Shown here: one piece after another, positions 8,949 to 17,096 of the stretch
Numbering within the stretch: position 1 is the first letter of the stretch
How the letters are laid out: each line of letters starts with the position of its first letter
DNA from: Halomonas sp. BDJS001
GTDB taxonomy: Bacteria; Pseudomonadota; Gammaproteobacteria; Pseudomonadales; Halomonadaceae
Reading direction: 5' to 3'
Length of the DNA stretch: 64,000 nucleotides
Assembly: GCF_026104355.1 (NCBI RefSeq)
Contig: NZ_CP110535.1
Span: 124,001 to 188,000, forward strand
Position numbers and translations under genes: made by a program
The notes under the pieces: model-generated
What the model saw: only the letters and a program-made list of their open reading frames with translations
Databases searched by the model: none
Told to the model about the DNA's origin: nothing

Positions 8949-8977
8949 TTTGTACAACTTGTCGCTACCCGGTACAA
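8949..8977 (-). promoter_or_regulatory. Candidate promoter and operator of the litR-like gene
   Basis: On the minus strand TTGTAC (8977-8972) and TACAAA (8954-8949) are spaced 17 bases as -35 and -10 boxes. A 19-base inverted repeat, TTGTC-N9-TACAA on the plus strand at 8959-8977, overlaps the -35 box. The same repeat type lies before the renalase-like gene at 10137-10155. This is a likely binding site of the MerR regulator, inferred from symmetry, repetition and position. Confidence 0.5.
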
Positions 8978-9016
8978 CCTTTATAAGAATCCTTCTTAAT
9001 CATTTAAGTTTCGTGC

Positions 9017-10075
9017 TTATCGAACCGACCGGCCTATTAGTGCCTCTCCCAAGCGGTGGCCGGATAACCAGGCATCCTCGACACGGCCACCGCGAAAACT
9101 GTCGCCGCAAAGGGCCAAACCATTCGCACTGTATAAGTAATCATACTCGCAGGGGGTTGTTGGCTGCGCATAGCGCCAACGATGCGCGCCCGTTTCTATT
9201 AGCTTGGGGAACGTGGCGGCAGGGGGGAAAGTACGCTTGAAAGCGGTGAGTAGTTGTTCTGCCACCCACTCGGCGGGCTGTTCTAAGTGGGCTTCGCTCC
9301 AATCGAGTTGCGCTAGCAGGCTGACACTCTCCGACTGTGTTTCTCGGCCCGGTTTCGTTTGATTGCGGGATACTATATTAAGCATCGGGAGGTCTAGCCG
9401 CGCCATCTGCCAGCCTGGATTAACTCCGGTTAGGGCGGGAAGCGGCCCGTCAAACAGCGCCCATCCCGCCCAACAGGCACGCTGCTCTCGGGTGGTACAG
9501 ACTGCTGCCAAAGCGTTGTCCCAGGGTTTGACCAACGCATGGGCTTGGGGAGGCGGAGCGCTAATCACGATCTGGTCATAAGGCCCGTGGTGAGTCTCAT
9601 CAGCAGCTAATAGCAGCCAGCCGTTGGGGGGTTGCTCCAGCGCTACGATGGGGGTGCCGGTATGCAGCTCGGCATTGGGCATGGCCGTTAGCGAATCAGC
9701 CATATATCGCGTCAAAGCGCTCATTCTGGGCGCCCCGGTGTAGCGTTTTTGGCCATCATCGTGCGCCTGCCAGCCCCGTGAGCTAGCCTGATAGGTACAT
9801 GTGGGCCAGGCGGCTATGCAGCCAGCCTCAAGCCACTCATCGACGGCGTGTTGAAATGCTGCGTCGCGCACGCTAAATGCCTGAGCGCCTACGTCAACTA
9901 CGGCGACAGATCGGCGTTTACTCGACATACGCCCACCGGGGCCGCGGGCTTTATCAAAGAGCGTGACGCTGGCGCCGCTACTGGCCAGTACCTGCCCGCA
10001 GGCAAGCCCTGCAATGCCCGCGCCGATGATAGCAACCGAGTGGTGGTCAGGAAGCGGCGGTAGCGGTTTGGTCAT
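9017..10075 (-). CDS. Renalase-like FAD-dependent oxidoreductase
   Basis: About 352 residues with an N-terminal FAD-binding motif VAIIGAGIAGLACG, a FDKARGPGGRMSSKR motif after the second strand, and a C-terminal LALCGDSFRGGRVEDAWLSG segment, all typical of the bacterial renalase-like/NAD(P)-binding amine-oxidase family. The substrate is unknown. Start chosen at the ATG at 10075; a TTG four codons earlier has no better ribosome-binding site. It is transcribed towards the litR-like gene, from which it is separated by the operator-containing 200-base gap, and diverges from the TIGR01777 gene. The shared promoter motif suggests it belongs to the same light-linked group. Confidence 0.86.
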   Translation of the reverse strand: MTKPLPPLPDHHSVAIIGAGIAGLACGQVLASSGASVTLFDKARGPGGRMSSKRRSVAVVDVGAQAFSVRDAAFQHAVDEWLEAGCIAAWPTCTYQASSRGWQAHDDGQKRYTGAPRMSALTRYMADSLTAMPNAELHTGTPIVALEQPPNGWLLLAADETHHGPYDQIVISAPPPQAHALVKPWDNALAAVCTTREQRACWAGWALFDGPLPALTGVNPGWQMARLDLPMLNIVSRNQTKPGRETQSESVSLLAQLDWSEAHLEQPAEWVAEQLLTAFKRTFPPAATFPKLIETGAHRWRYAQPTTPCEYDYLYSANGLALCGDSFRGGRVEDAWLSGHRLGEALIGRSVR

Positions 10076-10124
10076 GAGCACTCGCAACGTGTAAAAACGC
10101 TCGAATTAATCTTTATTGAGGTGC

Positions 10125-10155
10125 ATTGTAGCAGTTTTGTATAAAAATCGTACAA
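10125..10155 (-). promoter_or_regulatory. Candidate promoter and operator of the renalase-like gene
   Basis: Read on the minus strand, TTGTAC (10155-10150) and TACAAT (10130-10125) are separated by 19 bases, the long spacer typical of MerR-regulated promoters. The inverted repeat TTGTA-N9-TACAA (10137-10155) overlaps the -35 box, exactly as at the litR-like gene. Confidence 0.5.
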
Positions 10156-10200
10156 TTTGGTCGCTGTTTTCTTATCTAATCTGCCTCTTTTTCAAGCATG

Positions 10201-10260
10201 CAACTATAAACCGTTATAAATAGAGCAGTTATAAAGCGCAGTGATTAAAGCAGTTATAAA
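10201..10260 (+). repeat. Short A/T-rich repeats with TTATAAA core
   Basis: Within 60 bases before the TIGR01777 gene, units ending in CTATAAA, GTTATAAA or GATTAAA occur five times (10204-10210, 10213-10220, 10228-10235, 10243-10249, 10253-10260), three of them as CGTTATAAA or CAGTTATAAA. Spacing is 10 to 15 bases. They could be overlapping -10 elements, regulator sites or slippage products. Confidence 0.5.
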
Positions 10261-10311
10261 CAGTGCCGCCATGAAGGCATGCCACGATGTCACCCAACAG
10301 GAGCAAACCCC

Positions 10312-11214
10312 ATGCGCGTATTAATCACCGGAGGCAGCGGCTTTGTCGGCCAGCGACTATGCCGCCAGTTAGTTGAACAGGGCCATGAGGTGCAGGTGGT
10401 TTCCCGCTCGCCTCATCAGGTGCGGGATCGTTTGCCGAGCAATTGCGATATTCGCGATAGCGCCCAGGCGTTTATTGAGTCGCCGCCGGACGCCTTGGTT
10501 AACCTGGCCGGTGAGCCGATTGCTGCCAAGCGCTGGAGCGATGAGCAGAAAGCCAAACTGATTAACTCCCGGGTGGCGGCGACCGAGCAGTTGGTGGCGC
10601 TTTGCGAACAGCTCAAAGCTAACGGCCAGCCGCTGCCTAAGGTGATGGTATCGGGGTCAGCAATGGGCTACTACGGCGATCAAGGCAAGCGCGTGGTAAC
10701 CGAGGAAACAATACCCAACGATGAGTTTGCTCATCGGCTGTGCAAGCAGTGGGAGGCCGCTGCCAAACCTATCGAGGCCATGGGCGTGCGGCTGGCAATC
10801 GTGCGCATTGGATTGGTGCTGGAAGCGGGCGGCGGCAGCCTGGAGAAGATGCTGCCGCCATTTAAGCTGGGGTTGGGGGGACGCTTTGGCAGCGGCGAGC
10901 AGTTTATGCCGTGGATTCACCGCGACGATTTGGTTGCGGCGATCCTGTTTCTCATCGATCAAGAGGGCTTGCGCGGCGCTTTCAATGGCAGCGCTCCGCA
11001 CCCGGTGACCAATGCCACCTTTACTAAGACCTTGGCCAAGCAGCTTAACCGTCCAGCGATTTTCCCAGTACCCGCCTTTGTACTGAAAGCGGGCTTTGGA
11101 GAAATGTCGCGGCTGCTGCTGACCGGCGCCGATATGCGCCCCGCACGCCTTGAAGAGGCAGGGTTTACCTTTCAATACCCCACTCTCGACAAGGCGCTTG
11201 AGGCCATACTTTAA
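10312..11214 (+). CDS. TIGR01777 family epimerase-like SDR protein
   Basis: A 300-residue extended-SDR protein (TIGR01777/YfcH type). The cofactor motif VLITGGSGFVGQRL is at the very N-terminus, followed by LVNLAGEPIAAKRW and the SAMGYYG segment, all family hallmarks. The ATG at 10312 is preceded by CAGGAG at good spacing; an in-frame ATG at 10279 lacks a ribosome-binding site. The substrate is unknown in the family. It diverges from the renalase-like gene and converges with rapA. Its membership in the light-linked group is possible because the two genes share one 236-base intergenic region. Confidence 0.88.
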   Translation: MRVLITGGSGFVGQRLCRQLVEQGHEVQVVSRSPHQVRDRLPSNCDIRDSAQAFIESPPDALVNLAGEPIAAKRWSDEQKAKLINSRVAATEQLVALCEQLKANGQPLPKVMVSGSAMGYYGDQGKRVVTEETIPNDEFAHRLCKQWEAAAKPIEAMGVRLAIVRIGLVLEAGGGSLEKMLPPFKLGLGGRFGSGEQFMPWIHRDDLVAAILFLIDQEGLRGAFNGSAPHPVTNATFTKTLAKQLNRPAIFPVPAFVLKAGFGEMSRLLLTGADMRPARLEEAGFTFQYPTLDKALEAIL

Positions 11215-11225
11215 GCAACAATAGC

Positions 11226-14171
11226 TTAGCGGTCAGCATCAACGGTGATAATCACCCGTACTGAATCAAGCCGCAGGCGGGTGTTCTCAATCGCTTCGCT
11301 AAGCGCCTGGCGTTCGCTTTTCAACGCGTCGATTTCGGCGCTGCGTACCGCTGGGTTGTGCTCGGCAAGTGCCGTTAAGCGGGCAATCTCGGCATCCAGT
11401 TGAGCGCGCATGCGCGCTTCGGCGTTTTCGACAATGCTGGGCAACTGGCGCTCGGCTTCGCCTTCACCCTGGGTCAGCAGCTCGCGCAACTGGTCGTGGC
11501 GGCTTTTGATTAAGTCCCGAGCCAGCGACTTGTTAACCTTCTGGAGGTTTTTGCCCAAGCCGGTGAAGGAGATCTTGCTGGTCAGGTTGGCGCCCGATTC
11601 ATCCAGCAACAGGCGCACCGCAGTGGGCGGCAGGAAGCGGTTAAGGTGCAGCTTCTTGGGCGCCGGGCAGTGGGTGCGGAACACCAGCTCGGCCATCAAG
11701 CGGCCGCTGGGAATGGCGTCGTGGCGCAGCAGGGCGAGCGCCGAGTTGCCCATGGTGCCATCCAGCACGCGGCCCATCATCTCGCGCAGCAGTGGGTGCT
11801 CCCAGGAGAGTCGCTGGACATCGTCACGGGCCAGCGCCTGGGCGCGGCTGTAGGTGGCGGTAAAGCCCTCTTCGCCTTTGATCAGTCCGGGCAGGCCGTC
11901 GAGCATATGTTGGCTGGGCTGCAGGTGCATTAAGCCCTTGCCAATCTCCTGGCTATCCACGCCGAAAATATCCAGCGCCCGTTCCAGGTAGCGCGGTAGG
12001 GCTGCGTCATCATCCAGCTCTTGCACCGCGTCGATCACTGTTTGTGCACGGGCGGGGCGGCAGGCGTTGAGCTCAAGCAGCCGGTTGCGGCCCGCATCGT
12101 GTTCTGCCAGCTTGGCGCTAAACATGGCGCGGGTTTCGGCGATAATTTCCTCAAGTGCCTCATCATCCAGCAAGGCGTCAGCCAGGGCGTCACCAAAGGC
12201 ATCAAACAGCTCGTTGCCGACCCCATGCGGGGCACTGAACGCATCCATACCTTCGTGGTACCAGCGCAGCAGGCGCTCGCCGGGGCTGCCTTCGAAGGTA
12301 GGAATATGCAGCTCAATGGCGTGGCGTTGGCCGATGCGATCCAGGCGGCCAATTCGCTGTTCGAGCTGATCCGGGTGCTGGGGCATGTCGAACATCACCA
12401 GGTGGCGGCAGAACTGGAAGTTGCGCCCCTCAGAGCCAATTTCCGAGCAGACCAGTACCTGTACGCCTTCGTCTTCATCGGCAAAGGCTGCCGCCGCGCG
12501 GTCACGCTCGATCAGGGAGAGGTCTTCGTGGAACACTGGCGCATGATAGCCGCCCAGCACCCGCAGCCCTTCGGCCAGACCTTCGGCGGTTTCCCGGTGG
12601 TGGGCAATGACCAGGACTTTTTCGTTGGCGAAACCGCTCTCGCTGTCGTCGCTGAGTTTCTCCAGTAGCCAGTTGACTCGCGGGTCGATGTGCCACCACT
12701 CTTCGCCGTTGAGCGGGTCATCTTTAAGCTCGCGATAGGCCGCATCGGGATAGATCAGCACGTCGGGGTGATCCATGCCGGTCTCGATCAGCAGCTCGTC
12801 GAGGTAGTCGTCGTCGCGCTCCAGGCGGCGCACTACCCGGCGGTAGGCCGAAGGTAGCGCCAGCGGGGCTAAATTTAAACGCCGCTCAGGGAACCCCCCC
12901 ACGTGGCGGCGGCTGTTGCGGAACATTACCCGGCCTGTGCCGTGGCGATCCAGCAGTGCTTCGCTTAGCTGGGCGCGGGCAGTATTCTGCTGCTCTTTAC
13001 TCGCTTCATCGTTGCATAGCGTGGCCAGCAGCGCCTGGCTGTCGCGGTCATCGGCCACCGCGGAGACGTGGGCGCGAGCGCTGGGCTCGTCCGGTAGGGC
13101 CTCCAGGGCATCAATGGCGCGGGCCACTTCGGTGTAGTGACTCTCTTCGGCTTTGAAGCGCTCAAGGTCGTGATAACGCTCGCTATCCAGCAGCCGCAGG
13201 CGGGCAAAGTGGCTCTTGATGCCCATCTGTTCGGGGGTCGCGGTGAGCAGCAGCAGGCCGGGAATCACCGCCGAAAGCTGTTCGACGCACCGGTAGCCGG
13301 GGCCGCTGCCCTCTTCACTCCAGTCGAGGTGGTGCGCTTCGTCAACAATCAGCAGGTCGAACTGGCTGGCCAGTGCCTGCTCTTGACGCTGGGGGTTGGC
13401 AAACAGCCAGCCTTGGCTGGCTAACACCAGTTGGGCGCTCTCAAAGGGGTTGTAACTGCCGTGGGCCTGGCTTTGGGTTTCATCTAACAGCGTGACGTTA
13501 AGCGAGAAGCGCCGCAGCAGCTCGACCAGCCACTGATGGGTGAGGCTGTCGGGTACCAGAATCAGCGCTCGCTCAACGCGGCCATTGAGCAGTAGGCGGT
13601 GCAGAATCAGGCCTGCTTCAATGGTTTTACCCAAGCCGACTTCATCTGCTAGCAGCACGCGTGGGGCGTGGCGACTAGCGACTTCGTTGGCAATGTAGAG
13701 CTGGTGGGGAATCAGATCGATGCGCGGCCCGGAGAAGCCCAGGGCGCTGTGCTGCTCAATACGCTGATAGTGGTGCAGGGTGCGAAAGCGCAAGTCAAAC
13801 CAGTCGTTGCGATCGACCTGGCCGGTCAGCAGGCGGTCGCGGGCCTGATCGAACTGCATGGTGTCGGCGAGTTTGGCCTCGGGCAGTTCACGCAGATTGC
13901 CTTGCTTGTCTTCACCGATATAGGTGATCAGGCCATTCGACTCTTTACTGTCATCGACGACGATTTGCCAGCCGTCGGCGGAGAGTACGCGGTCGCCACT
14001 GCCGAACATAACGCGGGTAAGCGGGGCCTGGCGGGTGTTGTAGGTACGGGTTTCCTGACTGGCACTGAACAAAATGGTAACGCTACGGGCGTCGCAGTTA
14101 AGCACGGTGCCGAGCCCAAGCTCAGCTTCGCCGTCGCTAATCCAGCGTTGGCCGGGAGAAAAATCGCTCAT
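11226..14171 (-). CDS. rapA: RNA polymerase-associated ATPase RapA
   Basis: A 981-residue Swi2/Snf2 ATPase that binds RNA polymerase and recycles it after termination. N-terminal tandem Tudor-like region, then ATPase lobe 1 with Walker A GLGKT at 179-183 and DEAH at 277-280, helicase lobe 2 with the VLVCSEIGSEGRNFQFC and QLEQRIGRLDRIGQ motifs, and the long C-terminal RapA-specific part. Length fits E. coli RapA (968). It lies 113 bases after the TlpA-like gene on the same strand and converges with the TIGR01777 gene 11 bases away. Confidence 0.96.
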   Translation of the reverse strand: MSDFSPGQRWISDGEAELGLGTVLNCDARSVTILFSASQETRTYNTRQAPLTRVMFGSGDRVLSADGWQIVVDDSKESNGLITYIGEDKQGNLRELPEAKLADTMQFDQARDRLLTGQVDRNDWFDLRFRTLHHYQRIEQHSALGFSGPRIDLIPHQLYIANEVASRHAPRVLLADEVGLGKTIEAGLILHRLLLNGRVERALILVPDSLTHQWLVELLRRFSLNVTLLDETQSQAHGSYNPFESAQLVLASQGWLFANPQRQEQALASQFDLLIVDEAHHLDWSEEGSGPGYRCVEQLSAVIPGLLLLTATPEQMGIKSHFARLRLLDSERYHDLERFKAEESHYTEVARAIDALEALPDEPSARAHVSAVADDRDSQALLATLCNDEASKEQQNTARAQLSEALLDRHGTGRVMFRNSRRHVGGFPERRLNLAPLALPSAYRRVVRRLERDDDYLDELLIETGMDHPDVLIYPDAAYRELKDDPLNGEEWWHIDPRVNWLLEKLSDDSESGFANEKVLVIAHHRETAEGLAEGLRVLGGYHAPVFHEDLSLIERDRAAAAFADEDEGVQVLVCSEIGSEGRNFQFCRHLVMFDMPQHPDQLEQRIGRLDRIGQRHAIELHIPTFEGSPGERLLRWYHEGMDAFSAPHGVGNELFDAFGDALADALLDDEALEEIIAETRAMFSAKLAEHDAGRNRLLELNACRPARAQTVIDAVQELDDDAALPRYLERALDIFGVDSQEIGKGLMHLQPSQHMLDGLPGLIKGEEGFTATYSRAQALARDDVQRLSWEHPLLREMMGRVLDGTMGNSALALLRHDAIPSGRLMAELVFRTHCPAPKKLHLNRFLPPTAVRLLLDESGANLTSKISFTGLGKNLQKVNKSLARDLIKSRHDQLRELLTQGEGEAERQLPSIVENAEARMRAQLDAEIARLTALAEHNPAVRSAEIDALKSERQALSEAIENTRLRLDSVRVIITVDADR

Positions 14172-14284
14172 GATGCCTCGGGGGAGTCTGCAAAACGGGT
14201 CTTATGCCACCGGTAGTGAGCACCGGCGGCAACAGGGCGGGGGATTCTAACGCAAAGCAGCGGGGGGATTAAGGTGTATCGGCA

Positions 14285-15088
14285 TCAATCTTGTAACCAG
14301 CGATCCAGATGGGCGCGGGTAAGTTCGCCAACGTGGACATCCAGGGTGTTGCCCTGGCCATCAAACAGCACGGTGGTGGGCAATCCCGGCGCCTGAAAAA
14401 GCGCCATCAACTGCTGGCTGGGGTCACGCAGGGCATAGCGAAACTCAAGCTGCTGCTCATCCAGGTAGCGCACCATGGGTAGCAGATCCTCGCCCTGGTT
14501 GGCGACCACTACGCTAACGCCGTCGCGCTGTGCGGCCTCTTCAAGCAGCGGCATTTCACGCAGGCAGGGCGGGCACCAGGTGGCCCATAGGTTGACGATA
14601 ATCAGGTCACTCTCTTCGGTTAGCGTTGGCAGAGACACCTGATTTCCCTCGATATCCTCAAGCGTTATCTCCGGCAGTGTTTCAACGGCAAAGTCATCGC
14701 CCAGGGGCGCCAGGGTGGTCAACACTAGCCATAGACTGGAGGCCGCCACTAACATAGCCATGGCACCGCCCATCGCTAATAACCGCGCGCGTAGCGTCCA
14801 GGCCGTCCATACCAAGCCTGCCGCCATTCCCCATAGGCCCTGGTAGCCGGGTTGCCACACTTTGAGCGCTTCAAGTGGGTTGGGGCTATAGCTCTCCAGG
14901 TTGAGCATAATATGGCCGGCCCGCGCGCCGACTAGCCAAACAATGATAAGTCCAGTAAACCAGCGCTGTTGAGCCGGGCGGGGCAGACCTAATAAAAGCC
15001 GCGCGCAGAGTAGCAGTAGCAGCGCGCAGCCAACCGCGTAAAGGCGTGGTAGCGAAATCAGTAGCGGGCCGAGGGCGATGGCATTCAT
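14285..15088 (-). CDS. TlpA-like thiol-disulfide oxidoreductase with an Lgt-like membrane half
   Basis: A 267-residue protein. The first ~125 residues hold about three membrane segments, and the stretch VGARAGHIMLN ... NPLEALKVWQPG resembles the N-terminal part of prolipoprotein diacylglyceryl transferase (Lgt). After a linker, the C-terminal half is a thioredoxin-like TlpA domain with the WATWCPPCLREMP active site (CxxC) and a cis-Pro segment LPTTVLFDGQG, placed in the periplasm. Likely role: reduction of periplasmic disulfides, for example for cytochrome c maturation. The Lgt similarity covers only the front part and none of the Lgt catalytic region, so acyl transfer is not expected. Confidence 0.83.
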   Translation of the reverse strand: MNAIALGPLLISLPRLYAVGCALLLLLCARLLLGLPRPAQQRWFTGLIIVWLVGARAGHIMLNLESYSPNPLEALKVWQPGYQGLWGMAAGLVWTAWTLRARLLAMGGAMAMLVAASSLWLVLTTLAPLGDDFAVETLPEITLEDIEGNQVSLPTLTEESDLIIVNLWATWCPPCLREMPLLEEAAQRDGVSVVVANQGEDLLPMVRYLDEQQLEFRYALRDPSQQLMALFQAPGLPTTVLFDGQGNTLDVHVGELTRAHLDRWLQD

Positions 15089-15190
15089 GGATTTCCAGTT
15101 CAGTTTTTAATTCAAGTTTACACTTAAGCAAGCCGTGAAGCAGGTACACTGGGAGACCATATCACGCGAGCTGAAAATTACGGAGACGTT

Positions 15191-15421
15191 ATGCCCCCAC
15201 CCGCTTTCGATAAGCTGCGCGCGCTAGCGATCGGCTCCCAAGCGATTGGCTTAATACTGATTATTACCCTGGAAACGGTCATGGGGGACGGTGCACGCCC
15301 CTGGCAGGGCGTGGTGCTTGCGGCGATGGTCGCGACTGCATTAACCATCGCCCTCGTGCGTCTTTATCGACGCAACTTAGCTCGCAAGCGCTGGGCCGAA
15401 CGTCTTAATGACAATGACTAA
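15191..15421 (+). CDS. Small inner-membrane hypothetical protein
   Basis: 76 residues with two hydrophobic segments (about 15-31 and 40-58) and a basic C-terminal tail ending in RLNDND. No family recognised. A GGAG-type ribosome-binding site precedes the ATG, and its end overlaps the start of the phospholipase D gene by 14 bases, which supports that it is real and co-translated with it. Confidence 0.65.
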   Translation: MPPPAFDKLRALAIGSQAIGLILIITLETVMGDGARPWQGVVLAAMVATALTIALVRLYRRNLARKRWAERLNDND

Positions 15422-16955
15422 GGCTTGCCGTTGGACTCAATGGCTGAGCGTACTGTTACTGTGCAGCCTACTGGCGGGGTGTACTCATGCGGTGACGCGT
15501 GAACACCATACCACCCTTGCCTTGGAGGAGGGGCGCGGTACTTGGCTGGGTGAACAGGCTTATCAGGCGTTAGCGGAACAGACAGAACCCGATGGTTTTG
15601 CGCTGCTGGCCAATGGGCAGGAAGCTTTTGCTGCTCGGGTGGGATTGATTCGCCAAGCCCAGCGAGAACTGAATATCCAAACCTACTTACTGGGTGAGGG
15701 ACAAACGACGCGGCTCATCCTGTCTCAGTTGCTGAATGCCGCTGAGGAGGGCGTTCGGGTGCGCCTGCTGGTCGATGATTTCGGTGCTGTTGGCCAAGGT
15801 GATCGCTTGGCAGCACTGGCGAGCCACCCGAGTATCCATGTGCGGGTTTATAATCCGCTACCGGTGGGCCGTGGGCATATGTTCACACGCGTCTTGGCCT
15901 CGGTGGTCAACCCTGCTCAGCAGCACCGTCGTATGCATAACAAACTATGGATAGCCGATAACAGCGTCGCCATTGTAGGCGGGCGCAATCTGGGCGATGA
16001 GTATTTCGATGCCAACGACTCGCGCAACTTTGCCGATTTGGACTTTACGACCATCGGCGAAGTAGTGCCTGAGCTTTCGCGCAGTTTTGATCTGTATTGG
16101 AACCATGGCTTGGCGCAGCCTATTGAACGCTATCATCAAGTCGCCGATAACGCCTGGCAAACCCTTGCCACGGAGCTGGAAGAGTGGCTGGACGATAATG
16201 CCGACTCGGAATACTTTACCCAGTTGCGCAGCCAGCCACGCAGCGCGCCGCCATGGGAGACCCTGCATTGGGGCGAAGGGCTGGCGATGTGGGATGCCCC
16301 CGGCAAGCTGACGGCTGGAACGCCCGAGTGGCGGGATACCTTGCTAGGTGATTTAACCGATGCCACCGAGCTTAACCAGCGTCTAGTGATTATTTCTGCC
16401 TACTTTGTGCCCACCGAGCAAGGGGTGAAAAAATTAACGCAGCTTGCCGATCAGGGTGTCATGGTCGAGATCATTACCAATTCACTGGAGTCGACAGACG
16501 CGGCCGTGGTGCATGGCGCCTATGCCCCCTGGCGTGAAACGCTGCTCGCCCACGGTATCGCCCTTTATGAGCTGCGCCCCGAACAGGAAGCGGGCCCGGA
16601 TGAAGACATGCGTGTGCCCGGCGCTTCGGCTTCCGCGCTGCATATCAAGGCATTGAGCTTTGACGATCAACTGTTCGTGGGCTCGTTTAACGCTGATCCC
16701 CGGTCGATCTACTGGAATACTGAAATTGGCGTGCTGGCCCGAAGTGACACCCTTATAAAGGCGTTTAACGACCTGGTGACCGTTGGGCAGGAGCCTGCGC
16801 TGAGCTATCGTATCGAACTTACCCCAGAAGGTGAGCTTAACTGGCATCTGGAGCGCGATGGAGCAATGGACGTTTTAACCACTGAACCAGGGGGTTTTTG
16901 GCGCCATTTCAACGCCTGGTTAAGCCATACGCTTAAGCTTGAGCGCTGGTTATAG
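15408..16955 (+). CDS. clsC: Phospholipase D family lipoprotein, cardiolipin synthase C-like
   Basis: A 515-residue PLD-superfamily protein. The N-terminus has a lipoprotein signal (LLLCSLLAGC, Cys at about residue 25). Two HxKx4D catalytic motifs are visible: HNKLWIAD followed by GGRNLGDEYF, and HIKALSFD followed by GSFNADPRS. This arrangement and length match ClsC/YmdC-type cardiolipin synthases, which join phosphatidylethanolamine and phosphatidylglycerol, although ClsC of E. coli is not a lipoprotein; another periplasmic phosphatidyl-transfer role is possible. It overlaps the upstream small membrane protein gene. Confidence 0.85.
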   Translation: MTMTKACRWTQWLSVLLLCSLLAGCTHAVTREHHTTLALEEGRGTWLGEQAYQALAEQTEPDGFALLANGQEAFAARVGLIRQAQRELNIQTYLLGEGQTTRLILSQLLNAAEEGVRVRLLVDDFGAVGQGDRLAALASHPSIHVRVYNPLPVGRGHMFTRVLASVVNPAQQHRRMHNKLWIADNSVAIVGGRNLGDEYFDANDSRNFADLDFTTIGEVVPELSRSFDLYWNHGLAQPIERYHQVADNAWQTLATELEEWLDDNADSEYFTQLRSQPRSAPPWETLHWGEGLAMWDAPGKLTAGTPEWRDTLLGDLTDATELNQRLVIISAYFVPTEQGVKKLTQLADQGVMVEIITNSLESTDAAVVHGAYAPWRETLLAHGIALYELRPEQEAGPDEDMRVPGASASALHIKALSFDDQLFVGSFNADPRSIYWNTEIGVLARSDTLIKAFNDLVTVGQEPALSYRIELTPEGELNWHLERDGAMDVLTTEPGGFWRHFNAWLSHTLKLERWL

Positions 16956-17096
16956 TGCATTGTGCAAACTAGCGTTAGAAACCGGTGCTTGTGTTTTTGC
17001 CGTTCCAGTTCCAGATTAATAGCAGCCTTAACGATTAACCGCTGGGGCACACTAAAAAAATGCACAAACCTTATCTCACTGGGAGCGACCAATAAC

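Noticed and set aside
8950-9240. 96-codon plus-strand frame in the operator region
   Set aside because: It runs antisense into the renalase-like gene and covers the inverted repeat; no coding features.
12021-12668. 215-codon open frame antisense to rapA
   Set aside because: It lies wholly within rapA and shows no family features or ribosome-binding site.
16962-17096. 45-codon N-terminal extension of the binding protein
   Set aside because: The extension would hide the signal peptide, which begins exactly at the ATG at 17097.
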